Assembly: GCA_002491565.1 (NCBI GenBank) | Contig: DKWE01000126.1 | Span: 1 to 23,497 of the forward strand | DNA length: 23,497 nt | Origin: Lachnospiraceae bacterium UBA7160 | GTDB lineage: Bacteria > Bacillota > Clostridia > Lachnospirales > Lachnospiraceae | Reading direction: 5' to 3' | Shown: one piece after another, positions 6,729 to 13,709 of the stretch | Position numbering within the stretch: position 1 is the first letter of the stretch | How the letters are laid out: each line of letters starts with the position of its first letter | Program-made: the position numbers and the translations under genes | The notes under the pieces: generated by a model | Told to the model about the DNA's origin: nothing | The model's input: only the letters and a program-made list of their open reading frames with translations | Database searches by the model: none

Positions 6729-6770
6729 CGAAAAAGAAACACCGCACAGCGTCTGACCGCTGGCGGTGTT
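6729..6770 (-). terminator. Rho-independent terminator of the padR operon
   Basis: Read on the minus strand, AACACCGC (6770-6763) and CAGCG pair with CGCTG and GCGGTGTT (6745-6738), a 13-bp stem with one bulged base and a 6-nt loop. It is followed by TTCTTTTTC. It lies 18 bp after the stop of the 30-residue ORF. On the + strand the same stem may slow transcription from the acetyltransferase gene but lacks a T run. Confidence 0.75.
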
Positions 6771-6788
6771 CGGATCACTATTGGTAAG

Positions 6789-6881
6789 TTACTTTTTCTT
6801 CTTGTCTGCAAGAGAACAGCTGATTGCTGTAAATAAACCGATTACTATCCAGGGAAACGCCGCTCCAAGAAAATCACTCAT
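6789..6881 (-). CDS. Small membrane peptide (30 aa)
   Basis: A near-perfect ribosome binding site AAGGAGGTG lies about 5 bases before ATG 6881. The frame runs 30 codons to TAA. The product begins MSDFLGAAFPWIVIGLFTAI, a single hydrophobic helix (about residues 4-23), and ends in the charged tail DKKKK, so it should insert in the membrane with the Lys-rich end in the cytoplasm. It follows padR and the DUF2812 gene on the same strand, and a strong terminator comes 18 bp later, so it appears to be the last gene of that operon. Similar Lys-tailed single-helix peptides occur in Clostridia, but I cannot give a function. Confidence 0.75.
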   Translation of the reverse strand: MSDFLGAAFPWIVIGLFTAISCSLADKKKK

Positions 6882-6983
6882 CTTTACACCTCCTTAAACA
6901 CGCTTTAGATAGAATAGAGTCTGAAATTTTGCCATTTTGCGCAGGCTTTCGTTTGCAGGCGCCGGAATGTGGTGATATCCCTG

Positions 6984-7544
6984 CTATTTTTTATGAACTG
7001 CCTTGTAATATTTCCAGAACGGAATGGCGAATGATATAAATATTCCCAAATATAATACAAACAGGATACAGAAAAACACCATCAAGCTGTGATTAAAAGG
7101 ATCGTTTATTCTGCTCTGCATAATAATTTGCGGGATAATAACCAAAAGGAAAATGCTCAAAAGAGGGATCATACGGCCGATAAAAACCCGCTTCATCATA
7201 TCCAGCCGGGAGGCATCGTCACAGAATATTTCCTCCTCGGTTCCATCCATTTCGGAAGCTGCCTTGCGAAAATAGCTGTAACCCACATAATTCTGCAGAT
7301 ATTCCCATCCGCAATCGCGGAACATTTGAATATATTCGCTCTGTTGAGAAGTGCTGTCAGGATTGTAGTCTAATTGATAGACCATATCCTTTGGTTCGCA
7401 TTTTTGAAAATGATACAGGCAAAGACCATTGACGCCGATAAATTCCCAGCCGTTTTTATGCTGGTCTCTTAAGTATTTTTCCTCTTTCTTCCATGCAGAA
7501 ATGGAAAAGAATCTGAGTTCTGTTTTTAGTTTTTTCATGGTCAC
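6984..7544 (-). CDS. DUF2812 domain-containing membrane protein
   Basis: The 186-residue protein has the DUF2812 layout. A soluble N-terminal domain (about 1-100) contains the typical WKKEEKYLRDQHKNGWEF (residues 18-35) and GWEYLQNYVGYSYF. Two transmembrane helices follow (about 122-142 and 155-175), ending in a short basic tail. The start is GTG 7544, whose GTGA overlaps the padR stop; ATG 7538 is the alternative, and GGAGG upstream could serve either. DUF2812 genes are often cotranscribed with padR regulators, so this is the likely target operon. Biochemical function is unknown for the family. Confidence 0.85.
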   Translation of the reverse strand: MTMKKLKTELRFFSISAWKKEEKYLRDQHKNGWEFIGVNGLCLYHFQKCEPKDMVYQLDYNPDSTSQQSEYIQMFRDCGWEYLQNYVGYSYFRKAASEMDGTEEEIFCDDASRLDMMKRVFIGRMIPLLSIFLLVIIPQIIMQSRINDPFNHSLMVFFCILFVLYLGIFISFAIPFWKYYKAVHKK

Positions 7545-7855
7545 GTTGCCTCCTTCATGCTTTTATACAGACGCTCAATTCGCTTCATTTCCAAATCAAG
7601 TACTTGTGTCCCCAACTCAGTAATGCAATAAATTTTGCGCTTTTCTTCTTCTCTGACGAATTTAATCAGGCCGTCTTTTTCCATTTTAGACAGACTGCCG
7701 TACAAGGTCCCCGGGCTGATTTTTACCTGTCCCTGCGTTAATTGCTCTGTCCTTTTTACGATACTATAGCCATGTGCTTCTTCCCTCAGACACAGCAGAA
7801 TGTAAAAACCTGTTTCGGTCATTGGCACATATACTTTTCTAATATGGCGATCCAT
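7541..7855 (-). CDS. PadR family transcriptional regulator
   Basis: A 104-residue winged-helix repressor of the short PadR class. The N-terminal domain has ETGFYILLCLREEAHGYSI, the recognition helix region ISPGTLYGSLSKMEKDGLI (about 46-64) and the wing KRKIYCITELG. A short C-terminal helix would provide the dimer contact. The start ATG 7855 follows GAGG 8 bases upstream. Its stop overlaps the start of the DUF2812 gene, so the two are coupled. It probably represses its own operon: the promoter just upstream is overlaid with repeated sites. The inducer is unknown. Confidence 0.92.
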   Translation of the reverse strand: MDRHIRKVYVPMTETGFYILLCLREEAHGYSIVKRTEQLTQGQVKISPGTLYGSLSKMEKDGLIKFVREEEKRKIYCITELGTQVLDLEMKRIERLYKSMKEAT

Positions 7856-7871
7856 GATACTACCTCACTCA

Positions 7872-7929
7872 ACACTGCTATACATTGCACTTCGATATAT
7901 AATATAGCACTGCGATATATCGATGTCAA
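7872..7929 (-). promoter_or_regulatory. padR operon promoter with repeated operator-like sites
   Basis: On the minus strand, TTGACA (7929-7924) and TATATT (7906-7901) are 17 nt apart, an almost consensus sigma-A promoter. On the + strand, 7887-7900 (GCACTTCGATATAT) and 7907-7920 (GCACTGCGATATAT) are 13/14 identical and 20 bp apart, two helical turns. A weaker third copy lies at 7872-7885. These sites cover the -10 and spacer, as expected for autorepression by PadR. Confidence 0.75.
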
Positions 7930-8000
7930 GAGTAATTTGCTATGGAGCTGTGTTTCCGGGAAAAAGAGCTATAGTTCAGGCAACAAAACGTTTTTTGGAC

Positions 8001-8096
8001 AAAAAAGAGTGTTGCAAAACGCAGTCGCCCTGCAAGCTCTGGTGTGTCCGGTTAGACATTTGCCACAGCCTGCGGGTTTCAGCAATTTTGCAACAC
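8001..8096 (-). terminator. Copy A of ~90-nt stem-loop repeat, operon terminator
   Basis: GTGTTGCAAAA (8009-8019) and TTTTGCAACAC (8086-8096) form an 11-bp perfect stem. An inner stem is CGCAG/CTGCG (8020-8024/8070-8074). Read on the minus strand the stem is followed by TCTTTTTTG, so it should end transcription of the importer operon, 42 bp after the last permease gene. Its minus-strand sequence aligns along its whole length with the + strand of copy B (shared blocks ATGTCTA, GAGCTTG, GACTGC). The rest of the 7930-8137 gap shows nothing else clear. Confidence 0.7.
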
Positions 8097-8137
8097 CCAT
8101 TGCCCTCTAAAGTCCAAAAGATTTGCTCTACGGCCCA

Positions 8138-8998
8138 TCAGCCCTTGATACCCTGCATCTTGATTCCCTCTACAAAATATTTCTGGCAGAGGAAGAAGAT
8201 GATCAGTACCGGAATTGTCATGACGACAGCTACTGCCATCATCTGGCCAATCTTAGTGGTTCCCATAGAAGAATTTAAGAACTGGATACCGATGGCTACC
8301 GTGAACTTCTTTGTGGAGTTGAGGTAGATCAGCGGCTGATAAAAGTCGTTCCAGTTGTATACAAGAGACATGACGCCGACACACATTGAGACCGGCTTGA
8401 CAGCAGGCAGCATGATGTGTGTGAAAGTCTGAAAGGAGCTGGCCCCGTCGATCATTGCCGCTTCATCCAGCTCCTTTGGCAGCGACAGGAAGAATTGCCG
8501 GAAGAGGAAGATGTTGTAGGCGCCGCCTCCAAGAAGAGAGGGGATCATCAGCGGCCAGTAAGTGTCAACCATATGGGCTTTAAAGTAAAGCAGGTACTGT
8601 GGAATCAGTGTGACCTGCGCCGGGAGCATCAGCGTCGCCATCAGGCAGGTGTACCAGAATTTGGAGCCCTTTGCCTGGAATCTTGCGAAGCCGTATGCGA
8701 CAAAGGCAGAGGAGAATACCGTTGCAACGGTATTAAACAGAACAAGAAACACCGTATTTCTGGTAAACAGCCCGAAATCTGCCTGCTTTAAGCCGTTGGC
8801 GAAGTTTTTGAACAGCCATCGTTTCGGAATCAGGGTCGGTGGAAACTGATACGCCTCCGCAGTAGATTTAAAGGCGGTAGTCAGCATCCACAGAAACGGG
8901 AAAATACAGACGATTGCGCAGAGGATCAGGACAATGTAGATAATCGTCATCTCCAGGCGGTGCGCTGCGGATTTGGACATAGGGTTTTTCTTTTTCAT
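8138..8998 (-). CDS. Carbohydrate ABC transporter permease, MalG type
   Basis: Inner-membrane half of a CUT1 sugar importer. The 286-residue protein has six predicted membrane helices, the first at about 18-38. Its EAA loop, which docks the ATPase, reads ELDEAAMIDGASSFQTFTHI, followed by MLPAVKP. It ends with the family tail FVEGIKMQGIKG. The start has AAAGGAG six bases upstream. It lies 16 bp after the MalF-type gene and is the last gene of the araC-linked operon; copy A of the stem-loop repeat follows. The sugar cannot be deduced. Confidence 0.94.
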   Translation of the reverse strand: MKKKNPMSKSAAHRLEMTIIYIVLILCAIVCIFPFLWMLTTAFKSTAEAYQFPPTLIPKRWLFKNFANGLKQADFGLFTRNTVFLVLFNTVATVFSSAFVAYGFARFQAKGSKFWYTCLMATLMLPAQVTLIPQYLLYFKAHMVDTYWPLMIPSLLGGGAYNIFLFRQFFLSLPKELDEAAMIDGASSFQTFTHIMLPAVKPVSMCVGVMSLVYNWNDFYQPLIYLNSTKKFTVAIGIQFLNSSMGTTKIGQMMAVAVVMTIPVLIIFFLCQKYFVEGIKMQGIKG

Positions 8999-9014
8999 AG
9001 CGCGCTCCTTTCTG

Positions 9015-9920
9015 TCAGTCGTTGTAGAAGACCCACTTCTTCTGCGTCGCCTGAATGATGCCGGTCACAATCATAATGACAAGGAACAGGCACCATGCGA
9101 TACAGGATGCGTAGCCCATCTTGCCGTACTCAAACGCATTCCGGAAAATCAGCATCGCGACGGTCAGCGTGGAGTTGACCGGACCGCCGTCTGTCAGAAT
9201 GTACGGCTGGTTGAAGAGCTGGAACGCGGTGATCGTACCGATGACAAGGTTGAAATAGATCGTCGGCGTGGACAGCGGCAGTGTAATGGAAAATACCTGG
9301 CGCAGTGTGCTCGCCCCGTCGATCTGCGCACTCTCATAGAGCGACGCAGGGATATCCTGAATCCCGGCCAGCATGATCAGGATCTGATTGCCAAGCGACC
9401 ACAGGCTCATGACAACGATACAGCCAAGCGCAAGATGCTTGTCGCCCAGCCAGTTTGGCCCGGTGATGCCGAGCAGCGAGAGGAAATAATTCAGGACACC
9501 GTAGCTGCCGTTGAAAATCCAGCCCCAGAGGATCGTGACAGCGACGCCTGCAGTGATGTACGGCAGGTAAAAAATAGTACGCCAGAATCCCAGAAACTTT
9601 ACTTTGCGGCTCAGCAGCCAGCCAAGCACGAAGGAAAGGAGGAGACTGAGCGGAACGTACATAAGCACATAGCAGAGCGTATTTTTAAATGCAGGCCAGA
9701 ACAGGGCATCCACCTGGAAGGCCTGGATAAAATTAGCCAGACCGACAAAGGTTCCGTCTCCGGTAAAGCCAGAATCCGTAAATGCGAGAAAAAGAGATTT
9801 GATCATCGGATAGACGGTCAGCACGAGAAAAAATAAAAGCCAGGGTGAAATATAGAGATAAAAATTGATGGTGTTCCGGCGCTCGATGCCGGAGAGCTTC
9901 CGTTTCCTTTTTTCCTTCAT
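9015..9920 (-). CDS. Sugar ABC transporter permease, MalF type
   Basis: Partner of the MalG-type permease. The 301-residue protein has six predicted helices, the first at about residues 18-40 (LYISPWLLFFLVLTVYPM), and the EAA loop ASLYESAQIDGASTLRQVF followed by SITLPLSTP. ATG 9920 was chosen because AGGAGG lies just upstream. A longer in-frame start at 9956 would fall inside the stem-loop of copy B and has no ribosome binding site. The gap from the binding-protein gene (about 135 bp) is filled by that stem-loop, which may lower permease expression relative to the binding protein. Confidence 0.94.
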   Translation of the reverse strand: MKEKRKRKLSGIERRNTINFYLYISPWLLFFLVLTVYPMIKSLFLAFTDSGFTGDGTFVGLANFIQAFQVDALFWPAFKNTLCYVLMYVPLSLLLSFVLGWLLSRKVKFLGFWRTIFYLPYITAGVAVTILWGWIFNGSYGVLNYFLSLLGITGPNWLGDKHLALGCIVVMSLWSLGNQILIMLAGIQDIPASLYESAQIDGASTLRQVFSITLPLSTPTIYFNLVIGTITAFQLFNQPYILTDGGPVNSTLTVAMLIFRNAFEYGKMGYASCIAWCLFLVIMIVTGIIQATQKKWVFYND

Positions 9921-9940
9921 CTTCCTTCCTCCTGAATAAA

Positions 9941-10040
9941 AGAGGGTGTCGCACAATAGCAGAAAGCTACAAGTTATGGTACATGTCTACGTGACCAATT
10001 ACCTGAGCTTGTGCCCTGACTGCATTTTGCGACACCCTCT
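9941..10040 (-). terminator. Copy B of ~90-nt stem-loop repeat, between binding-protein and permease genes
   Basis: AGAGGGTGTCGCA (9941-9953) pairs with TGCGACACCCTCT (10028-10040), a 13-bp perfect stem. Internal pairings include TAGC/GCTA (9957-9960/9965-9968) and CAAG/CTTG. On the minus strand it is followed by TTTATTC, so it can act as a partial terminator or a 3' stabiliser for the binding-protein message. It is the uninterrupted reference for copy C (1494-1796) and is homologous to copy A in the opposite orientation. Confidence 0.7.
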
Positions 10041-10055
10041 TATGGTAAAATCTGA

Positions 10056-11354
10056 TTAGTTATTGAAGCCGTAAGAAGCAAATTCTGTGTCAATCTGCGG
10101 ACCGTACTGGTCAACGACTGCCTGCGGATCCTGGCCGTCGAGAGTAACAGACTGCACCATCGTCTCCCAGATATCTCCGGAGGAAGCAAGTGTGCCGCCC
10201 CATGGATTCAGATGGGAATTGCCAAGGTGCTCTACATAGTAGGTGTTGTCAAGGCCGTCGCCGAGGTAAGTAGTCTCTGCATAGGTGGTCTCCGCGATCT
10301 TCTTGTTTGCCGGGATACCGCATACTGCGATTGCCTCTGCCATTGCGTCGTTCTCGTAAGCGATTTCCTTCAGGAACTGCCAGCCCGCATCCGGGTTCTC
10401 GCTCGTGGTCGTGATTGCCCAGCCGGTAGCGTACTGTACATTGATCTCGTTGCCGTCCGGATCGCTCGGCATGCTAGTGAAGCCGATGTTGATGCCATTC
10501 TCGTCCGCGTCGTTCGTCACGGTGATCGCCTCGAAGCCGCCGCACGGATACATTGCTGTCTTGCCGGATACGAAGAGCGTCTCAGCCGGGATGGTCATCT
10601 GGGCAGTGTCATCCGGGATCAGACCATTGCTGATCAGAGTGTTGTAGAGCGTGAGCGCTTCTACTACCTTATCGGTGCTCATATTTGCCTTGGAGAGATC
10701 CTCCTCGTATGGAAGACCGCCGCCGGAGTAGAGCATCACGTTGTTCATTACCCAGTGCTTCGCGAGCGCATAGGTCTTGTTTGCACCCTCGCCGCTCACG
10801 AAAGCGGTCCCCCAGTCGGTCATATCCTGAAGTGTCCAGCCCGCTTCCGGATAAGCGACGCCTGCGTCGTCGAACATGTCCTTATTGTAAGCCATCACGA
10901 AACAGTTCGTGTGGTTCGGGAAGCCCTCGAGCTTGCCGTCAGCATCGTAGTAGCCGTCGATAATACCCGGCGTGAGTACTTCGTCGAGGTTCACACCTTC
11001 TTTTTCCACGTATGGGTTCAGGTCAATGTAGAATTCGGTGTTCATTCCGTAGTAGTCCGGGCTCATCTGCATGACATCTCCTGCAGATCCGGAGGAAAGT
11101 GCTGCCGCCGCCTTCTGATCCCATACGCTGTCAGCGGTCGGGAGGATTGTATAGGTGAGATTCAGCTCCGGATGCTCCTCTTTGAAGATCTCGAGCGCGT
11201 TCTCTCTCGACTTTGCCTCATCATCTGCACCCCATGCCCAGATGTCGAGATCACCGGAGAGCTCTGCCGCGGACGCGGTCACTCCGCCAGTCATTGCTGC
11301 TACTGCTGTGCCAAAGAGGGCAGCTGTAAAGAGTTTTTTGCTTTTGCCTTTCAT
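10056..11354 (-). CDS. Extracellular sugar-binding protein of an ABC importer
   Basis: Family 1-type solute-binding protein that captures a sugar outside the membrane and delivers it to the permeases. Of 432 residues, the first 30 form a Sec signal (KKLFTAALFGTAVAAMTGG then ASAA), with likely cleavage after Ala29 or Ala30. The mature part begins LSGDLDIWAWG, typical of this family, and carries the central GYYDADGKLEGFPN segment. There is no Cys in the signal region, so no lipid anchor, which is unusual for a Gram-positive binding protein. GGAG lies 8 bases before the start. It is the first transporter gene after the AraC regulator on the same strand. Confidence 0.93.
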   Translation of the reverse strand: MKGKSKKLFTAALFGTAVAAMTGGVTASAAELSGDLDIWAWGADDEAKSRENALEIFKEEHPELNLTYTILPTADSVWDQKAAAALSSGSAGDVMQMSPDYYGMNTEFYIDLNPYVEKEGVNLDEVLTPGIIDGYYDADGKLEGFPNHTNCFVMAYNKDMFDDAGVAYPEAGWTLQDMTDWGTAFVSGEGANKTYALAKHWVMNNVMLYSGGGLPYEEDLSKANMSTDKVVEALTLYNTLISNGLIPDDTAQMTIPAETLFVSGKTAMYPCGGFEAITVTNDADENGINIGFTSMPSDPDGNEINVQYATGWAITTTSENPDAGWQFLKEIAYENDAMAEAIAVCGIPANKKIAETTYAETTYLGDGLDNTYYVEHLGNSHLNPWGGTLASSGDIWETMVQSVTLDGQDPQAVVDQYGPQIDTEFASYGFNN

Positions 11355-11421
11355 TTTTTTGCTCCTTCCCTTGTTGTCCTGTTGAACAAAATATTTGATT
11401 GTTCCGTTGCGTATACCATGA

Positions 11422-11438
11422 ACGATTGTATAAATCGT
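11422..11438. promoter_or_regulatory. Inverted repeat upstream of the binding-protein gene, candidate operator
   Basis: ACGATT (11422-11427) and AATCGT (11433-11438) are a perfect 6-bp dyad around GTATA. A further half site ACGATT occurs at 11448-11453. The site is about 70-85 bp before the start of the binding-protein gene. No good -35/-10 pair is present, consistent with an activator-dependent promoter, and the adjacent AraC regulator is the obvious candidate. Confidence 0.4.
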
Positions 11439-11510
11439 CCAAAAGATACGATTATTTTAAAAGCATTTTAGAACATTATCTATAAAAGATATTGCTGGGT
11501 TTTAGTCGGA

Positions 11511-11566
11511 TTTTGCCTTGCGGGCAAAAGCAACGAAACCGGGCACCCATTATCTGGATGTCCGGT
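11511..11566 (-). terminator. Hairpins at the 3' end of the araC-type gene
   Basis: ACCGG/CCGGT (11538-11542/11562-11566) encloses a partly paired region that includes the stop codon, and TTTTGCC/GGCAAAA (11511-11517/11523-11529) forms a second stem. No T run follows on the minus strand, so termination would be incomplete and some read-through into the transporter genes is possible. Confidence 0.3.
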
Positions 11567-12476
11567 AAGCAAGAGGTGTGGCGCCGGAATACTTTTTGAA
11601 AATCCGGTTGAAATAACTGATAGAGCCGAAATTAAGGCGCGCTGAGATCTCTGTGACTGAGAGGTTTGTGTGAAGAAGCAGCTCTTTGGCACGCCGGATA
11701 CGGATTGAGTTGCAGAAATCGACGTAGGACATACCGACGGCGCTCTGAAAAGTCCGGCAGAAATTGGAGTAGCTCATATTTACCATGGCCGCCGCTTCTT
11801 CCATCGGGAGTTTTTCCTCCGGCTGAGAGATCAGGCGAGAGAGAAGTGTCTGCACTTTTAGCAGGTTCGGCGCTTGGATATCCGATTCGACGAGGCGGAG
11901 CAGCTCCATCTGCATCATTGTGGACAGGAGAGAGGTCAGCGCTGCGCAGAGCTGGATCTCAGTCGGAGCAGGATACTCCGAAATGATTTGCAGGGTCTCA
12001 TCGGTATGAAGCCGAATAGCGGGAGACAGGCGCAGCAGCTGCTGAACAATCTCATAAAGCGGAGACTCCTGTGTGATGGTAACAGCGCCGTCTGCGAGAA
12101 GTGCTCCGGCGGGGAACAGCGCGATGTTGCCCGTGCGGGAGCTGAAAAGCTGCTGTACGAACCGAGAAGAAAACTGGAGGACGATCTGGCGGGGGCGCAG
12201 ATCATTCTGTATCCGGTGCACAGCAAGCGGGGGATAGAAGGTCAGCGCACCGGGGCGAAGCGGGATCATCCGGTTGCCGGCCTCCGCCTCAGCACTGCCG
12301 TCTACCGTGTAGTTTATTTCATAGAAGGAATGGCAGTGCGCCGGAAATGCGCAGATATAACAGTGCTCATTGTCTGTGGGAACAAGGGCAGAAGAAATTT
12401 CCTGAATATAAGTGACAGAACTGAAATTTATCTTTGCGGGGTCTCCGCCTGCCTGGAAAGTTTCCTGGTAAAGCAT
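11550..12476 (-). CDS. AraC family transcriptional regulator
   Basis: A 308-residue sugar-type AraC activator. The N-terminal half is a cupin-like sensing domain with FPAHCHSFYEINYTVDG (about 44-60) and the loop FYPPLAVHRI. The C-terminal ~90 residues hold two helix-turn-helix units: MEEAAAMVNMSYSNFCRTFQ, then VTEISARLNFGSISYFNRIF, ending KKYSGATPLAYR, the usual AraC signature. The start follows AAGGAGGGAG. It is upstream of the importer genes on the same strand and divergent from the Gld-like exporter, so control of the importer is likely and of the exporter possible. Confidence 0.93.
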   Translation of the reverse strand: MLYQETFQAGGDPAKINFSSVTYIQEISSALVPTDNEHCYICAFPAHCHSFYEINYTVDGSAEAEAGNRMIPLRPGALTFYPPLAVHRIQNDLRPRQIVLQFSSRFVQQLFSSRTGNIALFPAGALLADGAVTITQESPLYEIVQQLLRLSPAIRLHTDETLQIISEYPAPTEIQLCAALTSLLSTMMQMELLRLVESDIQAPNLLKVQTLLSRLISQPEEKLPMEEAAAMVNMSYSNFCRTFQSAVGMSYVDFCNSIRIRRAKELLLHTNLSVTEISARLNFGSISYFNRIFKKYSGATPLAYRTSR

Positions 12477-12574
12477 TCCGCTCCCTCCTTTTTACAAAGT
12501 GTAATTTTTGCGGCTGCATTTCCGGACGGTAGATTGCAATAGAAGACATCCGAAAATGTACCGAACAGTGTCAT

Positions 12575-12601
12575 ATTATACGGCGCAGATTGATCTGTCA
12601 A
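12575..12601 (-). promoter_or_regulatory. Promoter of the araC-type gene
   Basis: On the minus strand, TTGACA (12601-12596) is followed after 15 nt by TATAAT (12580-12575). An overlapping TAATAT gives a 17-nt spacer. Both boxes are close to consensus, about 100 bp upstream of the start codon. Confidence 0.6.
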
Positions 12602-12626
12602 GTCGAACAAAAAAGGACTAAAAACA

Positions 12627-12686
12627 GACAAATTTGTCGCTATATATAAACGGCACAGATATTTATTATTAAATAGAAAGTATAAT
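12627..12686 (+). promoter_or_regulatory. Palindrome and -10 box upstream of the ABC exporter operon
   Basis: GACAAATTTGTC (12627-12638) is a perfect 12-bp palindrome, a candidate repressor or activator site in the divergent region 12477-12758. TATAAT (12681-12686) is a consensus -10 box about 73 bp before the ATPase start, but no recognisable -35 box precedes it, suggesting an assisted promoter. Confidence 0.4.
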
Positions 12687-12758
12687 GAGGCAAAATATGG
12701 TCTCTGCTGTACTGACAGGCATAGAAGCAGAAATACCAGAGAAGGAGGAGCTACGAGT

Positions 12759-13709
12759 TTGATTGAGGTAAAGCATCTGGTAAAGCGGTACGGAGATAAG
12801 CTTGCGGTAAACGATCTGAGCTTTACCGTACAGGCCGGTGAGATTCTTGGATTTCTGGGGCCGAACGGGGCGGGCAAATCCACGACGATGAATGTCCTGA
12901 CCGGGTATCTGTCCGCGACCTCGGGAGAGGTTTGGATCGACGGGGTCGATATGGCGGAGGAGCCGGAGCGTGCGAAGAAGAAAATCGGCTATCTGCCGGA
13001 GATTCCGCCGCTCTATACGGACATGACCGTGGAGGAGTACCTGAGATTTGTGTTCCGGCTAAAGAAGGTTGGAAGAGACGTGAACCGGGAAGCACATATC
13101 GCAGAAATCTGCGAGCAGGTCTATCTGAGGGATGTAAGAGGCAGGCTGATCCGTAACCTGTCAAAAGGCTACCGGCAGAGAGTCGGAATCGCGCAGGCGA
13201 TGATCGGGAATCCGAAAATTCTGATTCTGGATGAGCCGACAGTGGGGCTGGACCCGAAGCAGATCCTGGAGGTTCGCAGTTTGATTCGAAGCCTGAGAGA
13301 GAAGCATACGATTTTGTTATCCTCTCATATTTTACAGGAGATTCAGGCAGTGTGTACGAGAATTCTGATTATCAATGAGGGAAGACTGGCCGCTGACGAG
13401 CGCGAGGCGGAGCGCCGGGACCGCTATCAGATATTGGTGGAAGGGCCGAAGCGCAGAGTCGCCGCCAGCCTTGGGCAGCTCCCTGGGGTCCAGTCTGTGC
13501 GCCCTTTCGGGGAAGCGGAGCCGGGGGTTGTCCGCTATCAGCTGACGGTGGAGCCAGGCTGCCCGGTTCGACGGGCTGTTTTTGACCGGGTTTCTCAAAG
13601 CGGCTGGCGGCTGCTTGGGCTGGAGCAGAGCCGGGAGAGTCTGGAAGAACGTTTTCTCCTGGCAACGTCCGGACAGAGGATTCCGGGAGGAAGAGAGGAG
13701 GAGCTATGA
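12759..13709 (+). CDS. ABC transporter ATP-binding protein, GldA-like
   Basis: Cytoplasmic ATPase of an ABC-2 type system. The 316-residue protein has Walker A GPNGAGKST (34-42), the signature LSKGYRQR (134-141), Walker B ILILDEP (154-160) and the switch His190. IGYLPE occupies the Q-loop region, as is usual in GldA-type ATPases. A C-terminal extension (about 220-316) after the nucleotide domain is also typical of this group. The start is TTG 12759, 8 bases after AAGGAGGAG; no suitable ATG is nearby. Its TGA overlaps the ATG of the permease gene (ATGA), showing tight coupling. GldA names the gliding-motility protein; there is no reason to infer gliding here. Confidence 0.92.
   Translation: MIEVKHLVKRYGDKLAVNDLSFTVQAGEILGFLGPNGAGKSTTMNVLTGYLSATSGEVWIDGVDMAEEPERAKKKIGYLPEIPPLYTDMTVEEYLRFVFRLKKVGRDVNREAHIAEICEQVYLRDVRGRLIRNLSKGYRQRVGIAQAMIGNPKILILDEPTVGLDPKQILEVRSLIRSLREKHTILLSSHILQEIQAVCTRILIINEGRLAADEREAERRDRYQILVEGPKRRVAASLGQLPGVQSVRPFGEAEPGVVRYQLTVEPGCPVRRAVFDRVSQSGWRLLGLEQSRESLEERFLLATSGQRIPGGREEEL

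Noticed and set aside
8973..9836. Plus-strand 287-codon frame opposite the permease gene
   Set aside because: Antisense of a clear MalF-type permease; composition rich in Arg, Asp and Gln without any domain.
10212..11471. Plus-strand 419-codon frame opposite the binding-protein gene
   Set aside because: Antisense of a clear secreted binding protein; long only because of codon bias in a GC-rich gene.
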